Shown in pieces: positions 9,507-17,721 of a DNA stretch of 64,000 nucleotides; position 1 is the first letter of the stretch, and the number at the start of each line of letters is the position of its first letter. The notes beneath the pieces were generated by a model, which was not told the origin of the DNA, searched no databases, and saw nothing but the letters and a program-made list of their open reading frames with translations. The translations under genes and the position numbers were made by a program. The stretch covers positions 186,001 through 250,000 of the forward strand of contig JAFEBH010000011.1 in the NCBI GenBank assembly GCA_018242765.1, read 5' to 3'. This DNA is from Nitrospira sp. (GTDB taxonomy: Bacteria > Nitrospirota > Nitrospiria > Nitrospirales > Nitrospiraceae).

Positions 9507-9527
9507 TTTCTTGTCACATTTGTAGCA
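9507..9527 (+). promoter_or_regulatory. Conserved upstream motif, copy 6
   Basis: Plus-strand TTTCTTGTCACATTTGTAGCA, 130 bp before the ATG at 9657 and in the same orientation relative to its gene as the other copies. GTAGACCA follows about 16 bases later, as after copy 4. Confidence 0.55.
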
Positions 9528-9656
9528 TCCGGTGCCATGGTCGGTAGACCAGGTTCGTATCTGGAGACTATAACCGTACCCATCATGAAGATTCTGAAGA
9601 TCTCGAATCATAGGGAGGGTCAAGTCGTTACTCACCTTCATACAAAGGAGTTTGCC

Positions 9657-10187
9657 ATGAGACGTAGTCAGAAGCTGAAGACAGCCATTGCTGGCCTTGC
9701 TGCGGCAGGGGCACTCGTGTTGGGTGCGACGGCACAGGCGGTCACACTCGATGCGGGTATATTTGGTTCTAACCTCGGTGACCTTGGAACGGCCAGCAAT
9801 CCGGTCGTGATCAATGTCAATAACCCACCGTCCGGTCTTTTCCTGGATACGATCAATTTTGATCTTGGGAGTTGGACGCACTTCAATATGACCTCGACAG
9901 CTCCAAACATTAACTTCTTCGGCGCACCGATTTTTGAGAACGTCAACGATACGGAGGTTGTGCCTGCAAGTCCCACCCATGCCAGCGTGGCATTGGCCAA
10001 CCTCGGTTTACCAAGAGATTATCATTTGCATCCGCAAGGTCAGAACTCCGGTGGTGGAACCTATCAGCTTAAGCTCTGGGGGTCAGCCAATGCACCGGTA
10101 CCCATTCCCGCTGCTGCCTGGCTCTTCGGGAGCGGGGTAATCGGGTTAGCCGGACTCGCTCGGCGCAAAATGGCTGCTTCGGCGTAA
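9657..10187 (+). CDS. VPLPA-CTERM-type exported protein
   Basis: 176-residue exported protein. The ATG follows AAAGGAG at good distance; a longer frame upstream was rejected. Signal peptide about 1-29 (ALVLGATAQA). The mature part is a small beta-rich domain, and the tail is VPIPAAAWLFGSGVIGLAGLARRK, the standard sorting signal of this group. The conserved motif is 130 bp upstream and a perfect hairpin follows the stop. It precedes the membrane-tethered regulator by 117 bases. Function unknown. Confidence 0.75.
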   Translation: MRRSQKLKTAIAGLAAAGALVLGATAQAVTLDAGIFGSNLGDLGTASNPVVINVNNPPSGLFLDTINFDLGSWTHFNMTSTAPNINFFGAPIFENVNDTEVVPASPTHASVALANLGLPRDYHLHPQGQNSGGGTYQLKLWGSANAPVPIPAAAWLFGSGVIGLAGLARRKMAASA

Positions 10188-10205
10188 CACAATCGTTGGT
10201 CTGGC

Positions 10206-10230
10206 AGAACGGCGGCATTGCCGCCGTTCT
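10206..10230 (+). terminator. Long perfect hairpin after VPLPA gene
   Basis: AGAACGGCGGCA (10206-10217) faces TGCCGCCGTTCT (10219-10230), a 12-bp arm with a minimal loop. No T-run follows. It separates the VPLPA gene from the downstream regulator and probably ends or stabilises its transcript. Confidence 0.55.
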
Positions 10231-10304
10231 GCCGCGGCATTCCTGTGAACTTGTACATGAATAGAGTTGAGGAAGCGCAGGATGCCAGATGGTTGAGGAA
10301 TCCC

Positions 10305-11783
10305 ATGCGATGGGTGCATAAGTTCTCTCTAATACTTGTGATGGTCGTCTCCCTTACAGGGGCGAATGGGGTGCAGGCCGTCATGTTGCCGCCCGGTGGT
10401 GACGATGATGGATCCCTTCTCTCCGTTACCGAGGTCAGCGCGAGGAACGTTGAGAGGCGCATTTTAGAAGAAACCACGATCCAAGGAGTCACTCTTACGC
10501 CTTCAGATGCTGCTGATATGCTTCATGACGTCATGGTGTCGTGCTGCAACATAATTGCCGATGAGAAGAAGTTGTCCATGCAGGAGCGAAAGATTGAATG
10601 GTTCTCAACAAGTTTGTTCGGACTCACCCTCTCTCTTTTCGAGCGGACCCCGCCGTGGAGTGTGTGGTCGTCGGCTGTCGGAGGAGACGAATGGGGAAGT
10701 ACGTCGCGCATGCAGCCGGTTTCGGCTTCTCCCCCATCGGCGATGCTCTTTGTGCCTGCGGTCCTAGGGTTGCTCGGGGTGTTCTTCCGAGAACGGCCTT
10801 CCGGTGTGAGGTCGGAATGTGAGAACAGCGCACAGCCGGACGAATCGTCGGCGGTCGTATCGACGTGCATGTTTCTCCTATCGCCGGATCTTGTATTCAT
10901 CAATGGAATTCGAGAGTCATTGAATCGAGTCGGATGTACAATACGCTTCGTGATGACGGTTGAGGAAGCGCTGAGGCTCGCCGAGCATCAGTCGCCGACC
11001 GTCGTGTTGGTGGATCACCGTGTGAGTGCGTGGGATATGCTTCGCACACATCCTGCGCTCACGCACGCTCCGATCATGACACTGATTCCGGTCGGCAGTG
11101 AGTATACCGATGAGCATGGCATCTCCGATCTTGAGCGTGGAGCCGACGGCATCCATGATTTTCGAGATGGGCAGAGACTCTTCACCGCCAAAGTCGGTGC
11201 CTATCTTCGACGAGCCGGGCACGCTGTCACCAGTCGCGCCGTATACCAGGTGGGTGCCGTACATTTAGATGCCGATCACCACAAGGTGACCATTGCCGGA
11301 CAGCAGCTTTTGCTCTCCGCGAAACCCTTCGCCATTCTCAAAATGCTGATGGAGGCGCCGTCGAGAGTGTTCAGCCGAAGCGAATTGGTCGATCGCGTAT
11401 GGGGACCGCAATTTGCCATCGGGGAACACACATTGGATGTACACGTTCATGCGCTTCGACAACAGCTGGATCGCGATCCGGATCGGCGGTGCCAGCTCCT
11501 GACCATCAAGGGGGTCGGTTTCAAGCTCAAGTCGATGGAGCCCGGTGAGCCCTCATTCAAGGATGCGGTGGGCCGGCCGGTCTATCCATTGGTTGCCGGG
11601 AGAACTGCAGGATTGCGATCCGCCGGTAACCTTCAATCGCAAAGCGACAATAATCCTCCGCAGTGCCAGCCGTCGTCACATCGAGTTTCCACCGTGAAGT
11701 CGATCGCACGTCGGCGTTCAGGCAGAATGTCACGAACACCGGAGACAGCGGGGCATTTCAGCCGTGCTGCGTTGGCCGGATAG
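10305..11783 (+). CDS. Membrane-tethered receiver plus OmpR-type winged-helix regulator
   Basis: 492-residue regulator with unusual order: signal/anchor helix (about 4-24), periplasmic segment (26-145), second hydrophobic helix (SAMLFVPAVLGLLGVFF, 146-161), receiver-like domain (about 187-305), OmpR/PhoB-type winged helix (about 315-410), then a long low-complexity tail. The receiver keeps a candidate phosphoacceptor (VVLVDHR, Asp237) but lacks the usual acidic pair and conserved lysine. The winged helix shows LVDRVWGP and the GVGFKL ending typical of the family. The start at 10305 has GAGGAA before it; upstream ATG and TTG do not. ToxR/CadC-like proteins have the reverse order, DNA-binding domain first. 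It may control the neighbouring exported-protein genes, which is inference. Confidence 0.7.
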   Translation: MRWVHKFSLILVMVVSLTGANGVQAVMLPPGGDDDGSLLSVTEVSARNVERRILEETTIQGVTLTPSDAADMLHDVMVSCCNIIADEKKLSMQERKIEWFSTSLFGLTLSLFERTPPWSVWSSAVGGDEWGSTSRMQPVSASPPSAMLFVPAVLGLLGVFFRERPSGVRSECENSAQPDESSAVVSTCMFLLSPDLVFINGIRESLNRVGCTIRFVMTVEEALRLAEHQSPTVVLVDHRVSAWDMLRTHPALTHAPIMTLIPVGSEYTDEHGISDLERGADGIHDFRDGQRLFTAKVGAYLRRAGHAVTSRAVYQVGAVHLDADHHKVTIAGQQLLLSAKPFAILKMLMEAPSRVFSRSELVDRVWGPQFAIGEHTLDVHVHALRQQLDRDPDRRCQLLTIKGVGFKLKSMEPGEPSFKDAVGRPVYPLVAGRTAGLRSAGNLQSQSDNNPPQCQPSSHRVSTVKSIARRRSGRMSRTPETAGHFSRAALAG

Positions 11784-12016
11784 AGCATCTCTGTAATTTC
11801 TCTCAATGGTCATAGCCTCCTGCATGATCCAAGTACGGATGCACCTCTTCCTGGACCGGACTAAGGAGAAGACAACGGCGAATCAGCTTACTCAAGTCGT
11901 GAATCGAGTCAAGGGAGACGGGCGGCGCTGCCGTGCCCAGATCATGAAGTAGTGGAATGCCGGTGACATCGGTCAACTTGCACGCGGAGTGGTGTCTTTG
12001 ATCAGGATCGAGAACA

Positions 12017-12265
12017 ATGGAACCCCTGTTGCTACGTATTCAGGAAGCCGCCAAGGTGCTTCAAGTCAGTAAATGGACGATCTATCGGTGGATCGATGAG
12101 GGCCGACTGCGGGGCACCAAGATTGGCCAAGGAAGTCTGCGAGTGTTTCGCACCTCGGTGAACGAGCTGGTCGAAAGGGCCAAGGTAGAGCGAGAAGATA
12201 CGCGGCGTTCTTTACGGAGCACTTCGACCGAACGACACCCAACGAAAAGAAAACTGCGCTCATGA
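12017..12265 (+). CDS. Excisionase/MerR-type small helix-turn-helix protein
   Basis: 82-residue DNA-binding protein. Residues about 5-52 match the HTH_17/excisionase pattern: RIQEAAKVLQVSKWTIYRWI, then the DEGRLRGTKIG wing. A basic tail follows. Proteins of this type act as small transcription factors or as recombination directionality factors; no integrase or attachment site is nearby, so a transcription role is more likely. An AGGA ribosome site precedes the ATG. It stands alone. Confidence 0.75.
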   Translation: MEPLLLRIQEAAKVLQVSKWTIYRWIDEGRLRGTKIGQGSLRVFRTSVNELVERAKVEREDTRRSLRSTSTERHPTKRKLRS

Positions 12266-13021
12266 GGTCTGATACCGGAAATCACCGGCTGATTCGTTTT
12301 ACGGTGACTGAGGTTGTGTGAATTAATCCCATACTTTGCCTGGTTGACCATACCGACCACTGGTCCTCGCGTCTAGCAGAATCCCGCCGGTCAAATTGAT
12401 CAGAAGCGCCTTCGATAGAAGGGCAAACTAATAAGATGTGTGCAGGGCGGTTAAACGGCTACTCCCGGTTGCACAGGATCATCCGCGCTAGAGCGCTGAA
12501 GGTCTGGCGTTATCGGAAGCAGAGTTGCTCTATGCCGTACGGATTAGAGCCATACACGGATGTCGTCAAGACTTCAACAATGAACAAATGGTGTGAAAGG
12601 ACAGCAAGATCTAGCGAGCTCTGGGCGCGTGGACTCTGCGCAGTTTTCGACTGCTGCAGACCTATGAAATCATATTGACATAACGGTTGATCGTGACGTA
12701 ACCCACCATCGGCGGCGACGTTTGAGATCCGCAGCCTCAGGTTCCACCAAGTAAGCCTTGAGATGATTAAGCTATAAAGCTCCCGGGAGAATCATCATGC
12801 GTTCGTATCTGCTGTATCCATAAGCAGCCGTCAGTAGTTCAATGCTAGCGAATTCTGGTAAACATACGGCTTCGTAGGGTTATCGTTGTACCTACGTGCT
12901 TTGCCCCAGGTTGATCCGTAGCATCCGTGAGCAAGCATCAGTAGACAGCCCTCTTGGCAGTTTCATACAGTGGCTGAAACGTTTTCCAGTGGGTTGTTTC
13001 GTGTATAACGCGCTTCTCTTT
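12266..13021. other. Gene-free region with complex palindrome
   Basis: About 750 bases without a supportable gene. At 12762-12796 lies a nested structure: outer arms GATGATT and AATCATC, and a perfect inner palindrome CTCCCGGGAG (12780-12789). It could be an operator or an RNA structure in the leader of the metal gene cluster that starts at 13022. No tRNA or terminator was recognised. Confidence 0.35.
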
Positions 13022-13399
13022 ATGCGGTCCCCTCGTCAGTCCAATCAGACATCTCGCCTGTTGGGCATCATGGCCTGCCTGCTCGTCGGTATTCACCTCG
13101 TGGCCGGGTATGTCTGCATGAGCTGCACATATCCGACTGAAGAGCCAACCGTACGATCCTTCCATCTTCATAACGGGGAGGATTACGATCCCTGCCATCA
13201 TGGCAGGCCTGAGCCGAACCCGCTGACAGCATGGGCCTGTTCCGTGACTCAGGATGATGACGCGTTTGTCCTGCCGGATATTCCACGCCTACCGCTCATC
13301 ATATCGGTGTTCCTGCCGTACGCTGAGGTGCCGTCGCCCTCAAAAAGTACCTCCCTGATCGCCGCCGTCAGCCGCGGGCCTCCTCGCTTCCCTCTGTAG
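13022..13399 (+). CDS. Small His/Cys-rich membrane protein, RGPP family (member 1)
   Basis: 125-residue protein with one hydrophobic helix (about 14-31) followed by CMSC, then FHLHNGEDYDPCHHGR, WACSVTQDD, LPDIPRLP and a C-terminal SRGPPRF. The protein at 17078-17473 has the same blocks in the same order. The His/Cys content suggests metal or haem contact at the periplasmic face. Several small proteins of metal-resistance loci end in R(A/G)PP, but a named family is not certain. The start is uncertain: no ribosome site precedes this ATG, and a GTG at 12896 would extend the protein. It precedes the TonB receptor. Confidence 0.6.
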   Translation: MRSPRQSNQTSRLLGIMACLLVGIHLVAGYVCMSCTYPTEEPTVRSFHLHNGEDYDPCHHGRPEPNPLTAWACSVTQDDDAFVLPDIPRLPLIISVFLPYAEVPSPSKSTSLIAAVSRGPPRFPL

Positions 13400-13542
13400 C
13401 ATTCCCACAGACAGGTTCTAGCCAAACGACGAACCGACCCTACGGTCTCGATCTGCTTCTTTTTACAGAAGAACGGGACGGTGCCGTCGTCGTGGTGGGT
13501 GATCCGGACGTAATTATGAATGGTGAAAGGAGTGGAGTGGTC

Positions 13543-15771
13543 ATGGGGATGTGGATCGATATGGTTTTGGCCAGTGTCAGATATGGGGTGATCAGCCTCA
13601 TTATCTTCTGTTCAGTGGCAATCGGGCGAGCCGAAGAACCAAAGGTGCCGGACGCGATGGAGGGTCAACAAGTGGAGGAGTCACAAGAGCTGGCCGCTCC
13701 GGAAGTATTCGTCTCTGCGACGCGGGCGCCCTCGTCGCTCGGCAGCTTGAACCAATCGGTGACCGTTGTCACGGAGCAACAAATCCAACAGCAGATCGCG
13801 GTCTCGCCGGCGCGCAGCTTGGGACAGATTCTGCCGAAGCTGGTGCCCGGCATGTCGATGAACGACGGGTCGTTTGATTCACAAACGAGTCAGAAGATCC
13901 GGGGACGGGAGATCAACGTGTTGATCGATGGGGTTCCGCAACTGAGTAGCCCGACCGTGCAATTCGATCTGAACCACATCGATCCCGCCGCCATCGAGCG
14001 CATCGAAATCGTGCGCGGGGCGACGGCGATCTACGGCAACGGTGGAACCGGAGGACTCATCAATATCATCACCAAACAGCCGGGCGAGGGAAAGATGAAT
14101 TTCTATACCGATATGCAAGGCAGCGCCAGCCTGACTCGCATTCTCCGGGGGTTAGGTGCGAACGTGACGCAGGGTATCCAGGGCCGCAAGGACTGGTTCG
14201 ACTATAACGTCGTCGGCACCTTCAACTATCAAGGGGGCATGTTCGATGACGGCGGACACCGGACCATGCCGGGGACTAACGGGGTCGGTGGGTTTGCGGA
14301 TACCAGGGGCTACAACATTTTGGGAAAGTTCGGGGCAACGTTCGGTGAACATCGACTTCAACTGAGCTTCAACAGGAAGGAGAGCGAACAGCACACCAAC
14401 CATATGTCCGATCCATCGCTGGATGGGCGTCTCCCGACGACCGCCCGATTCATTTCCGGACTGGCGCTGAACGATCAACCTAGGCTGAAGAATACACAGA
14501 TCAGCGTGGACTATAGCCATCCGCATCTCTTGCTCGACACCCGCGTGCATATCCAAGGGTACTATCGGAGGCAGGAGACCAGGTTCCCGACATTTGATGA
14601 GCGATCAGTTGGAGGGACGGAGGTCACTCAATCGTCACCGCAAACGGATGTTATCGGGACACGGGTCGATCTCACGACGCCGATTCCTATCTATGGAAAG
14701 CCACAAGTCACCTACGGCATGGACTTCTCAAGTCAGCATGGCGATTCGATGCAGAGCCTCTATGATCTCGGAGTCTTCGATACTTCAGGCGGACGAATCT
14801 TTCGCAAGATCGGTCAACGACCCACGGCGCCCTCACGGGTCTTTGATTCGCTTGCGGGATTCGCCCAAGGAGAGTGGACGCCGCTTTCTGCGCTCGTCGT
14901 GCGTGGAGGAGTCCGCTACGAGCGTCTTGAGATTGCGAGCAGCGACTTTACGAGGAGTGATGGAGAAGTTCTGCCAGCGAGTTTGCTTCGGTTCGATGCC
15001 ACGGTCTTCAACGCCGGCTTTGTCTACCATGTCATCGAGCCGGTCGATGCATTCTTCAATTTCAGCCAAGGTTTCAATGTTCCGGTCGGCGCGATCGATT
15101 CGGCAATCAGGCCAGGTACGGTGACTCGGCTCACGGATTTACGACCGCAGCGTGTGACGAACTATGAGTTGGGGGTGCGTGGTAAGTGGAGCAAGGTGCA
15201 GGTCTCTATGTCCGGTTTTTACTCCAAGTCATCGCTGGGGGTCAACTTCGATCTGGATACGAACCAGCTCACGCGGGCGCCGCAGACCACCTACGGGGTC
15301 GAGGCCACGATCGATATACAACCATTTGACAATTGGCGCATGGGGGGCACCTACACGTTCGTGGAGGGTGACCAGACGATCGCCTTTAATCCCGACATCC
15401 GGGTGCCGATGAACGGATTCAGCATTCAACCACAGAAGATCACGGGTTATATCGAGCACATGACGGTGCCCCAGTGGCAATGGCGAAATCGGGTGCAGGT
15501 CCTATACTCTGGTGCCCGAAGCCGATCCTATGAGGCGTTTTTAACCGGTGCGGATCCCACCGCCGATGCCGCTCCGATGACGGACTATTTTCTCGTCGAC
15601 CTTGTCAGCACCGTGAAAGTCGGGCCGGGCACGCTGCGAGTCGGTATCGAGAATCTCCTGAATCAGCGATATGTTGCGCCCTTCAATCAGCTCTCTCAGG
15701 GGGCCTTTAATAGTTTTTTCTGGGCCGGGAGAGGTGCCACGGCCACGATCGGATATTCGGTCGCCTATTGA
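13543..15771 (+). CDS. TonB-dependent outer-membrane receptor
   Basis: 742-residue outer-membrane receptor. Signal peptide about 1-30, plug domain about 55-170 (VFVSATRAP, LPKLVPGMSMNDG, IERIEIVRGATAIYGNGGTGGLINIITK), then a 22-strand type beta-barrel ending in an aromatic residue (GYSVAY). The layout is that of ferric-siderophore receptors, but the substrate is not readable; copper or another metal complex remains possible given the neighbours. The start at 13543 was chosen because GGAG lies before it. It is flanked by two related small His/Cys proteins and followed by a PepSY protein, a common companion of iron receptors. Confidence 0.85.
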   Translation: MGMWIDMVLASVRYGVISLIIFCSVAIGRAEEPKVPDAMEGQQVEESQELAAPEVFVSATRAPSSLGSLNQSVTVVTEQQIQQQIAVSPARSLGQILPKLVPGMSMNDGSFDSQTSQKIRGREINVLIDGVPQLSSPTVQFDLNHIDPAAIERIEIVRGATAIYGNGGTGGLINIITKQPGEGKMNFYTDMQGSASLTRILRGLGANVTQGIQGRKDWFDYNVVGTFNYQGGMFDDGGHRTMPGTNGVGGFADTRGYNILGKFGATFGEHRLQLSFNRKESEQHTNHMSDPSLDGRLPTTARFISGLALNDQPRLKNTQISVDYSHPHLLLDTRVHIQGYYRRQETRFPTFDERSVGGTEVTQSSPQTDVIGTRVDLTTPIPIYGKPQVTYGMDFSSQHGDSMQSLYDLGVFDTSGGRIFRKIGQRPTAPSRVFDSLAGFAQGEWTPLSALVVRGGVRYERLEIASSDFTRSDGEVLPASLLRFDATVFNAGFVYHVIEPVDAFFNFSQGFNVPVGAIDSAIRPGTVTRLTDLRPQRVTNYELGVRGKWSKVQVSMSGFYSKSSLGVNFDLDTNQLTRAPQTTYGVEATIDIQPFDNWRMGGTYTFVEGDQTIAFNPDIRVPMNGFSIQPQKITGYIEHMTVPQWQWRNRVQVLYSGARSRSYEAFLTGADPTADAAPMTDYFLVDLVSTVKVGPGTLRVGIENLLNQRYVAPFNQLSQGAFNSFFWAGRGATATIGYSVAY

Positions 15772-15852
15772 GGCGACCAGGAACGAAACCTGCCGGTGTC
15801 GTCCGGCGGGTTGCCCGGTCGGACCGGTACCGATGTGGTGAAGGGGTAAGCA

Positions 15853-17007
15853 ATGGGACGAAGCAACGCACATTTACGAAAAGTGTTCGTCAAGGTCCAT
15901 CTGTATGTGGGGTGGGTGTTCGGGTTCGTGCTGTCGATTGCCGGGCTGACCGGCAGTCTCATCGTGTTCTGGCAGCCGATCGATGCGGCTTTGAACCCTG
16001 AACTGCTCGCACCCGAGGGCGCGTGCACAGAGGCGGAGTATCGATCTGTGGATGACCTCGACACCGCCGTTCGGGCGAAGATGCCGCTGAACGGTCGGCT
16101 CGTCTCGCTCAACTTTCCGGAACACGAGCGTCCCTTGCTGTCGGCATGGTACTGGATTCCGACTCATGGGGCTGATTGGGACGATATCTATACCCTGTTC
16201 GTGAAGCCCTGCAGCGGAGAAGTCACAGGCTCTCGACTGTGGAATAGTCAGCAGCGACCGTGGGGAGGGCCGTTGATGAGCGCGCTCATTCAGCTTCATA
16301 CATCTCTGTGGCTGAATGAAGGGAGTGTCCTGATCGGCAATCATCTACTGAGTTTCGGGAGTGTCCTGCTGTTGATATCGATCCTGATTGGCTACTATCT
16401 CTGGTGGCCAAACCAGGGTACCTGGCGATTGGCGTTCATGATCAGACGCGGTGCTCGTGGAAAGCGCCTCAACTACGAATTGCACAAAGTCGTTGGCGTG
16501 TATGCCGGTGGGTTTCTCGTCTTGTCGCTGTTCACCGCGATTCACCTGTATGAGCCATGGGCGCAGATCATCGACCAAGGCGTGAATGTGCTCTCTCCTG
16601 TGACAGATCTCGATGCAGCGCCACCCGCATCTCGACCGACAAGCGATGTGATACCCATCAGCGCGAAGAGGGCCGTTGAGATCGGAGTGGTGACGCTTCC
16701 CGGCTCGCGGCCCACGGGGATCGAGTTCCCTGCGGACGAGCACGGGGTTTACCTTGTCACCCTTGACACGGGCACCGTCTGGAAAAGCCAGGTCAGCATC
16801 GACCAGTACAGTGGAGCTGTGGTGCGCATCCAGGGACCGCAGAGGGCGAGTATGGGAGACCATGTGCTCGGCTGGCTCTTTCCGCTTCACACAGGGCAGG
16901 CCTTCGGTCTTCCAGGCCGCATCCTGATCTGCGTAGTTGGCCTTATCCCTTCCGTGCTGTACGTCACCGGCATCCTTGTTTGGTTGGGCAGTCGCCGCCG
17001 CCGATAG
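15853..17007 (+). CDS. PepSY-associated membrane protein (PiuB-like)
   Basis: 384-residue inner-membrane protein of the PepSY-TM family. Four main hydrophobic helices are near residues 18-42, 170-187, 212-235 and 350-378, with conserved histidines in HLYVGW, LHKVVGVYAGG, HLYEPW and FPLHTGQ and a PepSY-like periplasmic stretch (about 260-335). Family members next to TonB receptors are linked to reductive release of iron from siderophores or haem. An AAGGGG ribosome site precedes the ATG, 81 bases after the receptor, suggesting one operon. Confidence 0.8.
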   Translation: MGRSNAHLRKVFVKVHLYVGWVFGFVLSIAGLTGSLIVFWQPIDAALNPELLAPEGACTEAEYRSVDDLDTAVRAKMPLNGRLVSLNFPEHERPLLSAWYWIPTHGADWDDIYTLFVKPCSGEVTGSRLWNSQQRPWGGPLMSALIQLHTSLWLNEGSVLIGNHLLSFGSVLLLISILIGYYLWWPNQGTWRLAFMIRRGARGKRLNYELHKVVGVYAGGFLVLSLFTAIHLYEPWAQIIDQGVNVLSPVTDLDAAPPASRPTSDVIPISAKRAVEIGVVTLPGSRPTGIEFPADEHGVYLVTLDTGTVWKSQVSIDQYSGAVVRIQGPQRASMGDHVLGWLFPLHTGQAFGLPGRILICVVGLIPSVLYVTGILVWLGSRRRR

Positions 17008-17077
17008 CGAAGAGAGGTCGATAGACAATGGCAGATTCGGTTTCGTACAATAACACTCCTTTTCACTGGTGGCCCCG

Positions 17078-17473
17078 ATGACTCGCGGATTTCAAGTCAT
17101 GCGCCTTCGTGAATTGATGGTGCGAATTCCTGCGATCTGGTGGGTTGCCTGTCTTCTGATCGTCATCCGTCTCGCCGCTGGATTTTTCTGTTATACATGT
17201 TTTTTGGATTTCGAAACGCCGCAGACGCGCAGTTTTCACCTGCATGCCGGGGGCGATCAAAATCCTTGCCATCATGGAAGGGCTGAAGCTACGCCTCTCA
17301 TTCAATGGGCTTGCACGGTGACCCAGGATGATACGGCCTATATCCTTCCGGAGATTCCCCGCCTCCCGGTTCTCGTATGGCTCTTTGTCCCTGTCGTGTT
17401 CTTAGCCATCTCCTATGCAGATCGGTTGCCGATTATCGCCCATGGACGTGGGCCGCCTCGCATTTCCTCTTAA
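17078..17473 (+). CDS. Small His/Cys-rich membrane protein, RGPP family (member 2)
   Basis: 131-residue paralogue of the protein at 13022-13399: hydrophobic helix with CYTC, RSFHLHAGGD, PCHHGRAE, WACTVTQDD, LPEIPRLP, a second hydrophobic stretch (about 90-110), and the end HGRGPPR. Conserved Cys and His are strictly shared between the two, which supports a metal- or haem-related role. It lies 70 bases after the PepSY gene. The start could also be the later ATG at 17099. Confidence 0.65.
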   Translation: MTRGFQVMRLRELMVRIPAIWWVACLLIVIRLAAGFFCYTCFLDFETPQTRSFHLHAGGDQNPCHHGRAEATPLIQWACTVTQDDTAYILPEIPRLPVLVWLFVPVVFLAISYADRLPIIAHGRGPPRISS

Positions 17474-17508
17474 TGTTATTTTCCAGCGTTGGATAGTCCT
17501 CTGACTGA

Positions 17509-17524
17509 CAGCCCCTGAGGGCTG
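17509..17524 (+). terminator. Short hairpin after RGPP gene
   Basis: CAGCCC (17509-17514), loop CTGA, GGGCTG (17519-17524), 36 bases after the stop at 17473. There is no T-run. It could end the receptor operon before the exporter operon begins at 17722. Confidence 0.35.
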
Positions 17525-17721
17525 AGTAAGGGTGACTTCAATGCTGCCTTCAGATGAGTGCGGTTCCTCATTCATGACCTTCTCAGTCGGTGATGGGTCG
17601 AGCCGCATGGTTCATGATGACATATCAGCTGGCTCGCATATTTTCTGAGCGAACCGAATGACACTCACAGCCTTCTCTGAGCCGAACGGTCGCGGGGTTG
17701 TTGACTGATTAAGGAGGAACG

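Noticed and set aside
9309..9980. Long minus-strand frame over the divergent promoter and VPLPA gene
   Set aside because: Lies antisense to a well-supported gene with signal and tail; no domain seen.
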